Part shown: one piece after another, positions 1 through 9,084 of the stretch | Layout of the letters: every line of letters starts with the position of its first letter | Position numbering within the stretch: the first letter of the stretch is position 1 | NCBI GenBank assembly: GCA_002454045.1 | Contig: DKID01000024.1 | Coordinates: 556 to 64,555, forward strand | Reading direction: 5' to 3' | From: Nitrospina sp. UBA6727 | Lineage (GTDB): Bacteria > Nitrospinota > Nitrospinia > Nitrospinales > VA-1 | DNA: 64,000 nt | Notes under the pieces: model-generated | Seen by the model: only the letters and a program-made list of their open reading frames with translations | What the model was told of the DNA's origin: nothing | Database searches by the model: none | Position numbers and translations under genes: made by a program

Positions 1-186
1 GAAGGCGTGATTACCGATAAGCGTGAAGCCTATATTTGGTATTCCATCGCCAAAGCAAATGGCAATGAAATGGCAGCCGATAATTTACGCGAAAATAATT
101 GGCGCGATTATTTATCCCAAAGCGAAATTCGTGCGGCGCAAAAGGAAGCGGCGCAGCGGATGGCGGCGATTGAAAATCGTAAATAG
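1..186 (+). CDS. Sel1-repeat protein, C-terminal end (partial)
   Basis: Frame 1 is open from the first base to a TAG at 184-186 and gives 61 residues. They include EAYIWYSIAKANGNEMAADN, which fits the end of a Sel1-like repeat (xEAxxWYxxAAxxGxxxA), followed by a helical tail. Sel1-repeat proteins are alpha-solenoid scaffolds, often exported, that mediate protein-protein contacts. The N-terminus lies outside the window, so full length, any signal peptide and the repeat number cannot be judged. Confidence 0.65.
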   Translation, partial: EGVITDKREAYIWYSIAKANGNEMAADNLRENNWRDYLSQSEIRAAQKEAAQRMAAIENRK

Positions 187-280
187 CGCGCAACTACTTT
201 CCCGCGCGGCGGTGGCGAGGGTGACGACGCGGGAACGTCGGCGCGGTCGCCTTGCCTCACCACTGTCATTCCGCCCGCCG

Positions 281-310
281 TCATTCCAACGAAAGTTGGA
301 ATCCAGTGAG
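281..310. repeat. Short palindromic intergenic repeat
   Basis: The segment contains an 8-bp inverted repeat, ATTCCAAC at 283-290 and GTTGGAAT at 295-302, around a GAAA loop, followed by CCAG. The layout CATTCC(N)GAAA(N)GGAATCCAG is a REP-like extragenic palindrome common in bacterial genomes. It lies between the Sel1-repeat gene and the ArsC-like gene. A second related-looking motif (GGATTGCC...GCAATGACGG) is at 1555-1583. Confidence 0.5.
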
Positions 311-353
311 ATATGCGCGCCGTGACGGTTGCGCCAATCTAGGAGGTTTGCGG

Positions 354-695
354 ATGAGGTTGTATTCGTACGATAAGTGTGGGACTTGCCGCGAGGCGAT
401 TCGGTTTTTGCGCGGGCGCGGGGTTGCGTTTGAGTTGATCGACATTACGAAAACTCCGCCGACTAAACAAATCCTCAAGGCGGCGATGAAATCGGTGGGG
501 ATGAAAAAACTTTTTAACACCAGCGGCGGCGCGTACCGAGAATTGAAAATTAAAGATAAACTAAAAACTATGACCGCCAGCCAGGCTGTGGATTTGCTCG
601 CCGGCAACGGCAGGTTGATCAAACGTCCGCTCGCGGTGGATAAAAATAAAATCACCGTCGGGTTTAATCTCGAAGCATACAAAAATGTTTGGTAA
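354..695 (+). CDS. ArsC/Spx-family thioredoxin-fold protein
   Basis: 113 residues. The N-terminus has the family's YDKCGTCREA signature, with a CxxC pair at Cys9 and Cys12, followed by a thioredoxin-like fold and the late RPLAVDKNKITVGFN segment typical of ArsC/Spx/YffB proteins. Family members include glutaredoxin-coupled arsenate reductases and the regulator Spx. Which activity applies here cannot be told from sequence, and no ars genes are nearby. The start at 354 is chosen because AGGAGG lies at 341-346 with good spacing; an upstream in-frame start has no such site. The 3' end reaches pyrF closely. Confidence 0.8.
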   Translation: MRLYSYDKCGTCREAIRFLRGRGVAFELIDITKTPPTKQILKAAMKSVGMKKLFNTSGGAYRELKIKDKLKTMTASQAVDLLAGNGRLIKRPLAVDKNKITVGFNLEAYKNVW

Positions 696-708
696 TTCCG
701 CGAACACG

Positions 709-1431
709 ATGAATCCTCGCGACCGACTAATCTTTGCCTTGGACGTGCCGGGGCGACGAGAGGCGGAGCGTTATGTCAAAACGTTGGACGGTCGCGTCGG
801 TTGCTTCAAAATAGGTTTGGAACTTTTCATCCGCGAAGGTGTCGACGTAGTCAAAATGGTTCGCGACCATTCCGCGGCGGCAATTTTTCTCGACCTAAAA
901 CTCTTCGACATCCCCACCACCGTGCGCGGCGCGTTGCGGTCGGCGGCAAAGTTGGGAGCCCGCTACATCACTATCCACGCGGCGGAAGGCGGGTCCACTC
1001 TTGAGACGGCGGAAGAAATGAAGGGTGCGGGCGTGGAAGTTTTGGCGGTGACGGTGCTCACCAGCGTCGGCGTTTCCTTCGCGGCGAGTCGCGGCGCGGG
1101 CGACGAAATCGACACGGCGACCGCGGTGTTAGACCGCGCGGTACGAGCGCAAAACTTAGGATGCGCCGGCGTCATTTGTTCCGCCGCCGAAGCAAAACGC
1201 GTCCGAGAAAAATGCGGCGCGGGATTCAAAATTGTCGTGCCGGGGATTCGTCCGCGGTGGTCGGATGTGGCGGACGACGACCAGCGCAGAATTGCAACGC
1301 CGGCGCAAGCCATACAAAACGGCGCCGACCTCATCGTCGTCGGCAGACCAATCCGCGACGCGAAAGACCCGAGCGAAGCCGCGCAAAAAATTATCGACGA
1401 AATCGAATCCGCCGCCAACCAAAAACAATAA
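709..1431 (+). CDS. pyrF: Orotidine 5'-phosphate decarboxylase
   Basis: Converts OMP to UMP, the last step of de novo pyrimidine synthesis, in the cytoplasm. The 240-residue TIM-barrel protein begins NPRDRLIFALDVP and has the catalytic DxKxxD motif (LDLKLFDIP, Asp62, Lys64, Asp67). The late segments VVPGIRP and GADLIVVGRPI form the phosphate-binding end. Length is normal for the short bacterial class. An alternative ATG at 685 would overlap the ArsC-like gene by 11 bp; 709 matches usual family N-termini, but neither start has a strong ribosome binding site. It is followed by GC-rich low-complexity DNA. Confidence 0.95.
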   Translation: MNPRDRLIFALDVPGRREAERYVKTLDGRVGCFKIGLELFIREGVDVVKMVRDHSAAAIFLDLKLFDIPTTVRGALRSAAKLGARYITIHAAEGGSTLETAEEMKGAGVEVLAVTVLTSVGVSFAASRGAGDEIDTATAVLDRAVRAQNLGCAGVICSAAEAKRVREKCGAGFKIVVPGIRPRWSDVADDDQRRIATPAQAIQNGADLIVVGRPIRDAKDPSEAAQKIIDEIESAANQKQ

Positions 1432-1500
1432 CGCGGCGGCGATGATGACGACGGCGCAATGACGGCAACGGCGGTGACAACGCGATGACGCGGCGGCGCA
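1429..1500. repeat. GC-rich GAC/GGCG low-complexity repeat
   Basis: After the pyrF stop the DNA is a degenerate array of GGCGGCGATGATGACGACGG-like units, with GACGGCG, GATGACG and GGTGACA variants. The same kind of sequence recurs at many other gene ends in this window. No gene is visible in it. Confidence 0.6.
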
Positions 1501-1518
1501 AAATTATTATTGGACGAA

Positions 1519-1549
1519 CCCCCCCCCCCAACCCCCCTTGTCAGGGGGG
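1519..1549. repeat. C-run and C6/G6 inverted repeat
   Basis: An 11-base C homopolymer at 1519-1529 is followed by CCCCCC at 1532-1537 and GGGGGG at 1544-1549, separated by TTGTCA, which can form a short hairpin. No T-tract follows, so this is not a convincing intrinsic terminator. The homopolymer is a possible assembly or slippage site. Confidence 0.55.
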
Positions 1550-1713
1550 ATTATGGATTGCCCCGCTCCGCGCGCAATGACGGTTGCGGCGATTATTTTC
1601 TTTTTCCCGCCATCTTCCGCTGCATAAAAATCGTGGCGGGGAACGCGCGGGGTTTTGATGCGGCGTAAATTTATTTTTGCGGTTTTTACATTGTGCCCGT
1701 ACCATGCTTGGTT

Positions 1714-3705
1714 ATGACAACAAAACGGGTGGAAAATTATCTTGGCAAGGAAGGGATTTTATCTGCGCAGTTGGCGGGATTTGAATACCGTCGTCAGCAA
1801 ATGGATATGGCGGATGCGGTGGAAAAGGCGTTCGACAGTGGTCGTCACTTAATCGTGGAGGCGGGGACGGGGACGGGAAAAAGTTTGGCGTATCTCATCC
1901 CGGCGATTTTGTGGGCTGTGGAAAATAATAAGAAGGTGGTCATTTCGACTTACACCAAAACGCTGCAGCATCAGATTTTGAATCACGACATTCCTTTTCT
2001 GCGCGACAAGTTGGGAATTAATTTTCGTTATGCGTTGTGTATGGGCAACGAAAATTATCTTTCGCTCCGGCGGTTAAAACGGTCTGCCCAGGCGGGATTA
2101 TTCACCCGCGGCGGCGAGGAAAATCAATGGGAAGAAATTTTCAACTGGGCCGACGAGACGGAGACCGGCTACCGCAACGACCTCGCCTTTGAGGTTCTTC
2201 CGCGGGTGTGGGAAGAGGTGGGGCGGCAGAAAGATTTGTGCCTGGGAAAAAATTGCGAAACGCATTCGTCCTGTTTTTATTTTAAGGCGCGGAAGAAATG
2301 GTTCGGCGCGCATCTTTTAGTCGTCAACCACCATTTATTTTTTGCCAACGCCGCCAACTCTGGGGCGGTGCTTCCCGCTTTCGACGCGGTGGTGTTTGAC
2401 GAAGCGCAAAATCTGGAGGAGGCGGCTACGCAATTTCTCGGGCTGGAAATTTCCAACGCCAATTTGTTTTACTTCATGGACCGTCTCCACAATCCGCGCA
2501 CCAACCGCGGACTGTTGGCGCGGATTGATCACGAGTCGGTGCCGCATCTTCGCAAGTTGGCGCTGTCGGCGCGGCAGGCGGTCGACGCTTTTTTCAATCA
2601 CCTTCTGGAAGAGTATGGCAAGGACAACCGCGTCCTGCGGTTTTACAAACCACCCGCGCTCGACAACGGCGTGTATGCTCCGCTGGAAACTTTGCGGCAA
2701 GGATTGAAATCTTTGGAAGCGGGACTGCGCGCGGAAGAAGACCGGGTGGATGTGTCCGCCGCCGCCGAGCGTTGCTTCGAGTTCAACAATACTTTATCGG
2801 CAATCCTCAATCAGAATATGCGCGGATATGTTTACTGGATAGAAATCGCGCAACGCAAACGTTTCCCCCGCGTGGTCTTGCGCGGAGTTCCCATTCACGT
2901 TGCGGAAGAACTGCACAAACAGGTGTTCGATAAAGTGGAGCGGGTGGTCATGACTTCCGCCACGTTGACCACCGCCGCGGGATTTGAATTTGTTAAGGAA
3001 CGCATCGGCTTTCGTCCCGACGAAGAGTTGTCGTTGGATGCGCCCTTCGATTATCCGCGCCAAGCGCTGCTCTATATTGCCGACGACCTCGCCGAGCCGA
3101 GCAGCGAAACGGGCGCCTACGCAGAAAGTATTGCCGACCGATGCCGGGAACTGGTGGCGGTTTCCGGCGGCAGAACTTTTATTTTGTTCACCAGTTACGC
3201 ACTCCTCAATCAGGTTTATGAAAAGTTAGACGGACTGCAATTTCCGTTTCCGCTTATCCGACAAGGCGACATGCCGACTGGCCGCATGATAAAAAAATTC
3301 AAAGAAAAACCGTCGGTAATTTTCGGAACCAATTCCTTTTGGCAAGGAGTGGACATCCCCGGCGATGCGCTGCGCAGCGTCATCATCACCAAACTTCCTT
3401 TTGACGTTCCCAAAGAACCGTTGACGGAAGCACGCATCGAAGAACTGCGCCAACAAAATATCGACCCGTTCCGGCATTACCAAATTCCCAGAGCGATCAT
3501 CCAATTGAAACAAGGATTCGGTCGGTTGATTCGCAAGAAGACCGACACCGGCGTCGTCTCCATTCTCGATTCCCGGATGAGGCGGCGCGGCTACGGAAAA
3601 CAATTCATCGCCTCATTGCCGCCGTGCCCGGTGACGACTCGGTTAGATGAAGTCCGCGACTTCTTCGCCGCCAACGACGGCACGATGACGGTGACGGCAC
3701 GGTGA
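1714..3705 (+). CDS. dinG: DinG/XPD-family ATP-dependent DNA helicase
   Basis: Superfamily 2 helicase, 663 residues, predicted 5'-3' polarity. Visible motifs: Walker A EAGTGTGKS (about 49-57), Walker B variant FDEAQ (about 228-232; most relatives have DEAH), motif III TSATL, and the C-terminal GTNSFWQGVDIPG and QGFGRLIRK motifs. Four cysteines (109, 176, 181, 187) fit the [4Fe-4S] cluster of the XPD/DinG group. Such helicases resolve R-loops, D-loops and G-quadruplexes. A GTG at 1693 could extend the protein by 7 residues; neither start has a clear ribosome binding site. The last codons run into GC-rich low-complexity DNA. Confidence 0.88.
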   Translation: MTTKRVENYLGKEGILSAQLAGFEYRRQQMDMADAVEKAFDSGRHLIVEAGTGTGKSLAYLIPAILWAVENNKKVVISTYTKTLQHQILNHDIPFLRDKLGINFRYALCMGNENYLSLRRLKRSAQAGLFTRGGEENQWEEIFNWADETETGYRNDLAFEVLPRVWEEVGRQKDLCLGKNCETHSSCFYFKARKKWFGAHLLVVNHHLFFANAANSGAVLPAFDAVVFDEAQNLEEAATQFLGLEISNANLFYFMDRLHNPRTNRGLLARIDHESVPHLRKLALSARQAVDAFFNHLLEEYGKDNRVLRFYKPPALDNGVYAPLETLRQGLKSLEAGLRAEEDRVDVSAAAERCFEFNNTLSAILNQNMRGYVYWIEIAQRKRFPRVVLRGVPIHVAEELHKQVFDKVERVVMTSATLTTAAGFEFVKERIGFRPDEELSLDAPFDYPRQALLYIADDLAEPSSETGAYAESIADRCRELVAVSGGRTFILFTSYALLNQVYEKLDGLQFPFPLIRQGDMPTGRMIKKFKEKPSVIFGTNSFWQGVDIPGDALRSVIITKLPFDVPKEPLTEARIEELRQQNIDPFRHYQIPRAIIQLKQGFGRLIRKKTDTGVVSILDSRMRRRGYGKQFIASLPPCPVTTRLDEVRDFFAANDGTMTVTAR

Positions 3706-3758
3706 CGGTGGCGCGACGATGACGGCGGCGGCGCAGTGACATCGGCGAGTTTTCCCGA

Positions 3759-5075
3759 TTAAGTTGGTTGCCGATTTTCACGCACCGCATTCTGTTTCAG
3801 CGATTCACATTTTCGTTTATACCAACGATACGCGTATTCCACTTTTTTCGATTTTCTGCCGGGGACAATGTATTCACCGTCGCCGTCAAAGGGGACGTAA
3901 CTCATCTTGAGCATTTTATAAATGGAGTTGAGGTAGGAAGAAAAATCCTGATACATGGGAACCTCCGTCTTCAACTTAGGCATGCCTACTTCGCGAAACC
4001 GAGTCAAGGCTTCTCCGCAAGGGTGGATAGTTTTCAGTCCTTCCCGACCGTGAACTTTTTCCGCATGCTGGGTGAGAGACTCGAAATCTTCCCAATCTTC
4101 CAAAGCATCGACATCGGCGACGAAGGCTGGGTCGTCGTGCACCGTGGTGGTCAGAGAGGTGTTGAGCAAACACGACGCCACTTTGTGAAAATTTTTCTGG
4201 GACATCCCGAACTGATACTGGTCGCCGGGGCGAATGCGATTTACATTTCGCCGGAACGTCAACAAATGATTCGCGACATAAGGGAGAACTTTAATCAGGC
4301 GCAAAGGATTTTTCATGGCGGCTTGGATGCCCGCGTGAATTATTTTTCCATCTTTGCGGGAAGAGTGCAGACTGTCGATGATATCCGCATCCACCATCGA
4401 AAAATTTATGGGGTATAAATTTGGCTCTTTGAGATCCAGCAAACCCTCCCCGTGGCTGCCGATGAACCGATAATGATAATTGCGTTGGACGAATTCGCTG
4501 TCCAGATTCTTGGTAAATTCCGGGAACATCTTTTGCCGAGAATTTAGCCAAAGCACCAAGTTGTATTTTTTGTTGGCGGGAAAGCGCAATACTTTTTCCA
4601 GGTCGTATAAGAAAGGCAAATCGCCGGGTTGGAAGAGGACCAACTCATCGGGGGAGAGGGAAAGCAACTCCTTCCCCAAGTTCATGGTGCGTGCCAGATT
4701 AAGGTTGCGGGCATCTTCCCGCACGAACCGAACGGTTTTCCCGCGGGCCCCGACGATGTCCAAGAAGCAGTCCATAACTTTTTCGACTTCCGCGGAGCCG
4801 ACGACCACGATTTCGCGCAAGTTGGAATTCAGCAAGTTGCTCAACGCGTAACACATGACGGGAATTCCGCGAATCAAAAAAAGAAATTTCAGTCGGTCGA
4901 TGTCGTCATCTTCGGCTCTCAAGATAAGATGGCTGATGCCATTTTTCCCGGCGGCGATCTCACGCTCGGCCTTTGCCACGCTGAAGATATCGGCTTCGCG
5001 ACGCGACGAATATTTGTCGTGACTGAAACTGATGATGCACTTCTCGATGGGAATTTTGTTCGGCGTGGAAATCAT
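3759..5075 (-). CDS. Nucleotidyltransferase-like (GT-A/MobA-type) protein
   Basis: 438 residues. The region around 55-120 (HLILRAEDD, LFLIRGIPVMCYALSNLL, EIVVVGS) resembles the Rossmann-like core of NTP-transferase/MobA-like enzymes, and a late VDVDALEDWEDF segment resembles the acidic tail of such domains (VDxDTPED). The canonical N-terminal LAAGxGxRMG loop is not visible, so catalytic competence is uncertain. The gene is divergent from the proteasome operon across a 116-bp gap, so the two may share a control region. A role in protein degradation is only suggested by position. I do not recognise a specific product. Confidence 0.6.
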   Translation of the reverse strand: MISTPNKIPIEKCIISFSHDKYSSRREADIFSVAKAEREIAAGKNGISHLILRAEDDDIDRLKFLFLIRGIPVMCYALSNLLNSNLREIVVVGSAEVEKVMDCFLDIVGARGKTVRFVREDARNLNLARTMNLGKELLSLSPDELVLFQPGDLPFLYDLEKVLRFPANKKYNLVLWLNSRQKMFPEFTKNLDSEFVQRNYHYRFIGSHGEGLLDLKEPNLYPINFSMVDADIIDSLHSSRKDGKIIHAGIQAAMKNPLRLIKVLPYVANHLLTFRRNVNRIRPGDQYQFGMSQKNFHKVASCLLNTSLTTTVHDDPAFVADVDALEDWEDFESLTQHAEKVHGREGLKTIHPCGEALTRFREVGMPKLKTEVPMYQDFSSYLNSIYKMLKMSYVPFDGDGEYIVPGRKSKKVEYAYRWYKRKCESLKQNAVRENRQPT

Positions 5076-5123
5076 AGAATCAAAAAAGAATCGAAAAAAT
5101 TAGTCGTCAGACGCTGCAAAATA

Positions 5124-5152
5124 TTGACTTGATTTATAAAAAATTTTATTCA
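5124..5152 (+). promoter_or_regulatory. Predicted promoter of the proteasome operon
   Basis: TTGACT (5124-5129) and TATTCA (5147-5152) are separated by 17 bp, matching a sigma-70-type promoter. Transcription would begin near 5160, about 30 nt before the chosen arc start at 5192. This excludes the upstream ATG at 5129 as the translation start. Confidence 0.5.
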
Positions 5153-5191
5153 TACAATCAAGAGTTCTCACTAAAAATAAAGGACGTGTTC

Positions 5192-6808
5192 ATGGGAGAC
5201 CAAACCCACATCGTGGAATTGATCGATCAGGTTTTGGATGAAACACAAGACCGCCCGCAATTACAAGAAAAAGTATTTGACCTCAGGGACGCCCTGTTCC
5301 AAGCCCAGCAATCTGCCCAACAGTCTGCACTTAAAATCAAGACGTTGGAAGACGCTATCGAAAAACTAAAATCCCCCGCCCATCGCATCGGCACGATACT
5401 GAGCCAGGTAGAGGAAGGCTTGGTTCGTCTCGCTTGCGGGGGCGCGGAATATCAAGCGGCGGTCGTTCCAGAATTGGCGGAAAGTGGAGCGCTGAAAACA
5501 GGCGATCAGGTGGCGCTGAATGAAGGGTTTGTGGTGATTGCCCGATTGTTGCGTCCCAGCCAGGGACCGTTGGCGAAAATTTCTGGGAAGCTTGCCGACG
5601 GACAATGGTTGGTGCAGGCGGCGACCGGCAACACGGAAACTATCGTCCTCGCGCGCGACGGTCTGGATGAAACTAGATTGAAAGAGGGGGAAGAAATTTT
5701 TCTCGACGCCAACCAAAAAGTTATCTTGGGAAAACTTCCGCAACGGGAATCCCGCGCCCTCATCGAAGACGATTACGAGCAAGTAGAATGGTCGCAGGTC
5801 GGCGGGCAGGAAAAAGTAAAAGAAGAGGTGCGCAAAGTTCTCGAATATCCGCTCTTGCATCAGGAAATCCTGAACCAGATGGAATATCAGATGCCCAAAG
5901 GGTTTTTGTTTTACGGTCCACCAGGTTGCGGCAAAACTCTCATCGGCAAAGCGATTCTCACCGAGGTGATTCGCAAACTTTCCGAACAGGAAGAGTCGGA
6001 ATTACAAGGTCGCTTCATCCATGTGAAGGGGCCAGAGATTCTCAACATGTGGCTTGGAGAATCGGAACGGAAGATCCGTGAAATTTTTAAGAAGGCGCGG
6101 GACTATAGAGAGAAGGGACAGATTCCTTTTATATTTATAGATGAAGCGGAATCTATTTTGGGAACGCGGCAGGCTTGGCGCGGCTCCAATATTAACAACA
6201 CGGTGGTGCCGATGTTTTGCGCGGAGATGGACGGCATCCAGTCCCTGCGCGAAACGGTGGTGATTCTGGCGACCAATCGTCCCGACCTAATTGACCCGGC
6301 AATTATCAGGCCCGGAAGAATTGACAGAAAAATAAAAGTGTCGCGTCCTAACCGCGAAGAATGCAAAGCCATCCTGCGCGTTTACCTGAAAGAAGGACTG
6401 CCCCGCGAACACGAAGATTTCGACGCCATGGCGGAACCATTTTTGGATCACCTCTTCAAGCGAAACGCCAGTCAAGAAGTGTTGGTGCTGACTTTACGAA
6501 GTGGCGGCAACCGCAAAATGTATTGGAAGGATTTTATTTCCGGCGCGGTCATCGAGGGAATCATAAAGCGTGCGAAGGAAAGAGCCATCGAGCGGGCGAT
6601 TCACGGCGAAGCATTGCGCCTGACCGTGGACGACATGATAGTTTCCATGGAGACGGAATTTCAGGAGGGCCATCTGCTTCCCGCCGAATCTCATCTGGAA
6701 GACTGGCTGCAACTTTTGGATATGGAATCAAAAAATGTTGTGCAAGTGAGGCGTCCCGGCGAATCGGATCAAGCAACCGAAAACACAATGCGCAGGTCCG
6801 TCATATGA
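5192..6808 (+). CDS. arc: Proteasome-associated AAA+ ATPase ARC/Mpa
   Basis: 538-residue ring ATPase expected to recognise UBact-tagged proteins, unfold them and thread them into the 20S core. It has an N-terminal coiled coil (about 5-65), an OB-fold region (about 70-200) and one AAA+ module: Walker A GPPGCGKT (242-249), Walker B FIDEAES (Asp317, Glu318), sensor-1 ILATNRPDLID and an arginine-finger segment IIRPGRIDRK. The start at 5192 is preceded by AAAGGA at 5179-5184. The C-terminus ends RRSVI, so the HbYX gate-opening motif of Mpa is absent. The last codons overlap dop by 4 bp (ATGA), suggesting translational coupling. Confidence 0.93.
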   Translation: MGDQTHIVELIDQVLDETQDRPQLQEKVFDLRDALFQAQQSAQQSALKIKTLEDAIEKLKSPAHRIGTILSQVEEGLVRLACGGAEYQAAVVPELAESGALKTGDQVALNEGFVVIARLLRPSQGPLAKISGKLADGQWLVQAATGNTETIVLARDGLDETRLKEGEEIFLDANQKVILGKLPQRESRALIEDDYEQVEWSQVGGQEKVKEEVRKVLEYPLLHQEILNQMEYQMPKGFLFYGPPGCGKTLIGKAILTEVIRKLSEQEESELQGRFIHVKGPEILNMWLGESERKIREIFKKARDYREKGQIPFIFIDEAESILGTRQAWRGSNINNTVVPMFCAEMDGIQSLRETVVILATNRPDLIDPAIIRPGRIDRKIKVSRPNREECKAILRVYLKEGLPREHEDFDAMAEPFLDHLFKRNASQEVLVLTLRSGGNRKMYWKDFISGAVIEGIIKRAKERAIERAIHGEALRLTVDDMIVSMETEFQEGHLLPAESHLEDWLQLLDMESKNVVQVRRPGESDQATENTMRRSVI

Positions 6809-8277
6809 ACGTTCCCCTCTTGGGCTTGGAGACCGAGTATGGAATCATCCGCGAAGATTTAGAAAATTCCGACCCGGTTGAAGAGTCGATGGAACTGTTG
6901 AAGGCTTGCGCGCGCAAAAGTGTTTTCCGCAAATGGAATTACTCGCGGGAAAATTCGCATCTAGACATGCGCGGGTTTCGCGTCACCGCGTTGGCGCAAG
7001 ACGAAGAAGAGGATGCCTTTTGCGCCGCAGACCGCGCGAGGCCATATTCCTATTTGGATATGAAGTGCGACCGCGTTTTGACAAACGGCGCGCGTTTTTA
7101 TAACGACCATACTCACCCCGAATACAGCACGCCAGAATGTCGCACGGTGTTATCCCTCGTAGCCCACGACGTCGCGGGGGAAAGAATCATCGCCGAATGC
7201 GCGGCCATCCGCAACCAAGAACTGGCGGGCAATCCGTTGCAGGTGTTCAAAAATAATACCGACTACAGCGGCCACAGTTACGGAACTCACGACAACTACC
7301 TCATCCCCCGCGGCATTCCGTTCGCGGATGTGGTGGACGGACTAATCCCCTTTTTGGTGACGCGCCAGTTGTACGCCGGCGCCGGGAAAGTCGGGTCGGA
7401 AAATCCGCGCGCCAATCACTTCCGCGGATTGCAGTTGGCGCAACGGTCTGACTTCATCGAAACGCTTTTAAGCATTGAGACCATGACGAAGCGTCCGCTC
7501 ATCAACACCCGCGACGAACCGCACGCGGCGAGCGAGCGATACCGCCGTTTGCATTTGATTCTCGGCGACGCCAACATGTCCGCCTACGCGACGGCGTTGA
7601 AAGTGGGAAGCACATTTCTGATGCTCAACTTGATCGCCGGCGGCGACAAACTTCCCGATTTGGAATTGGCGGACCCGGTCGGCGATGTGTTGAAGGTGTC
7701 CCTCGACAAAACCGGGAAAACCGTTTTGCGGCGCAAGTCAGGGGGAACCATCGCCGCCGTTGAAATTCAGGAAGTTTATCTCGAGACAATAGAAAAAAAG
7801 TTTGCCGGGGAAAACCCGGAGTGGGATTGGATTCTTGCGGAATGGAAAAAAACCCTGGGCGAACTCAAGCATAGCCCGGAAAAACTTTCCGACCGTATTG
7901 ACTGGGCGATTAAGGAAAAATTATTCGCCGAGTTCATGCAGTCGGAAGGCGTCGGCTGGGACGACCCTTGGCTCAAGAGTTTGGATTTGGAGTACCACAA
8001 TCTCGACCCCGACCGCGGACTGTATCGCGGATTGCAACAGGAGGGAGCGGTGCATTCCTTGCTCGACGAAAATGAAATCGCCGCGGCGGTGTTGTCGCCT
8101 CCCGAAGGAACCCGCGCGCAGATAAGGGGGAAAGCGGTGGCGCAAGATGCGGACGATATAAAAAGTATTCACTGGACCGGAGTGGAGTTCACCAACGGAG
8201 AACGTCTGGACCTGACCGGAGTTATCTGCGTCGAAGAAGTTGAAGACGTCCTCAACTCCAAGGGGCAACTCGTCTAA
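6805..8277 (+). CDS. dop: Deamidase/depupylase Dop homologue
   Basis: 490-residue member of the glutamine-synthetase-like Dop/PafA family. Dop uses ATP as cofactor to deamidate the C-terminal Gln of the modifier and to cleave modifier-substrate isopeptide bonds. The N-terminus LGLETEYG (Glu9, Glu11) gives Mg-ATP ligands; FYNDHTHPEYSTPEC carries the putative catalytic Asp101; an NNTDYSGHSYGTHDNYL segment is typical of Dop. An insertion at about 48-90, before the catalytic strand and rich in acidic and Arg residues, corresponds to the Dop loop and separates it from PafA. The start overlaps the arc stop; prcA follows after 22 bp. Confidence 0.93.
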   Translation: MNVPLLGLETEYGIIREDLENSDPVEESMELLKACARKSVFRKWNYSRENSHLDMRGFRVTALAQDEEEDAFCAADRARPYSYLDMKCDRVLTNGARFYNDHTHPEYSTPECRTVLSLVAHDVAGERIIAECAAIRNQELAGNPLQVFKNNTDYSGHSYGTHDNYLIPRGIPFADVVDGLIPFLVTRQLYAGAGKVGSENPRANHFRGLQLAQRSDFIETLLSIETMTKRPLINTRDEPHAASERYRRLHLILGDANMSAYATALKVGSTFLMLNLIAGGDKLPDLELADPVGDVLKVSLDKTGKTVLRRKSGGTIAAVEIQEVYLETIEKKFAGENPEWDWILAEWKKTLGELKHSPEKLSDRIDWAIKEKLFAEFMQSEGVGWDDPWLKSLDLEYHNLDPDRGLYRGLQQEGAVHSLLDENEIAAAVLSPPEGTRAQIRGKAVAQDADDIKSIHWTGVEFTNGERLDLTGVICVEEVEDVLNSKGQLV

Positions 8278-8299
8278 AAGTTCGCGAGGAAAATTAAAA

Positions 8300-9046
8300 A
8301 TGTTCGAAGAGCCGTATCGCTGGATGGAAGCGGTTTCCAATCGCCACAGTTATGTTCAGGAAAGGCTGAAGTTGGGGCAACCGGTGTTTTCGGTTCCGTT
8401 CGATGAAGGCGTGCTGATTGTGGGGTTCGCACCACAGCGGGGCAAGATATTCGAAATCTACGATCGGATTGCGTTAGGCGGCGTGGGGCATCCCGCCGAT
8501 GTAGAACGGTTGCGCATGACCCTTCTGGAGATGGCGCATTTGGAAGGCTTCAACCGTTCGGCGCAGGACGTAACGTTGGCGCGGCTCCTACAATTTGGAA
8601 TTGCCCCGGCGCTCAAACAAAATTTTGAAGAAATCCAACGGGCTCCTTACATCATTCGCCTCCTGCTTGTCGAACTAGACCGCGAATGCAATCCAACTTT
8701 TTTCCGCATAAACTACGACGGACATTGGGAAACTTTTAAAGACGGCACCGTCATCGCCGGCAAAGAAAAAATTATGGATTGGATTCAGAAAGAAATCCGC
8801 GCCCTTCCCTTCGCGACGTTCACGCTCGACAAGGCGTTGGAGGAAGTCTGTCGGCTTTGGGTGGAAAGCAAAAAGCAAGAGGACGGCGACGGGGACGACG
8901 ATAAAGATTTTCCCAAGACTTTGAAAGAGGCTTTTGATCAATGGTATCTTGAGGGAGCCTTGCTATCAGGGAAAGTAGAACGAAGAGCCATCTACAGAAC
9001 TCTCACCGAAGAAGAAATTGGAAAGTTAAAATCATCGGTCGGTTGA
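8300..9046 (+). CDS. prcA: 20S proteasome alpha subunit
   Basis: 248 residues. Forms the outer heptameric rings that gate the 20S core and dock the ATPase. FDEGVLIVGFAP matches the Ntn-fold strand where beta subunits carry the catalytic Thr, and KIFEIYDRIALGGVGHPAD matches the following strand. There is no propeptide and no catalytic Thr, as expected for alpha. The start at 8300 gives a usual alpha-subunit N-terminus. An acidic insert, EDGDGDDDKD near 195-204, is encoded by GACGGCGACGGGGACGACGAT, the low-complexity type found between genes in this window. The stop lies 53 bp before the ubact start. Confidence 0.88.
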   Translation: MFEEPYRWMEAVSNRHSYVQERLKLGQPVFSVPFDEGVLIVGFAPQRGKIFEIYDRIALGGVGHPADVERLRMTLLEMAHLEGFNRSAQDVTLARLLQFGIAPALKQNFEEIQRAPYIIRLLLVELDRECNPTFFRINYDGHWETFKDGTVIAGKEKIMDWIQKEIRALPFATFTLDKALEEVCRLWVESKKQEDGDGDDDKDFPKTLKEAFDQWYLEGALLSGKVERRAIYRTLTEEEIGKLKSSVG

Positions 9047-9084
9047 CTTCCCGATGCGGGATGAAGCAGAACGACCGAGCAAGC

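Noticed and set aside
1519..1549. Possible intrinsic terminator at C/G runs
   Set aside because: The hairpin has no downstream T-tract; treated as a simple inverted repeat.
5129..5191. Earlier arc start at 5129
   Set aside because: It overlaps the predicted -35/-10 region; ATG 5192 has an AAAGGA site and gives the usual N-terminal coiled coil.
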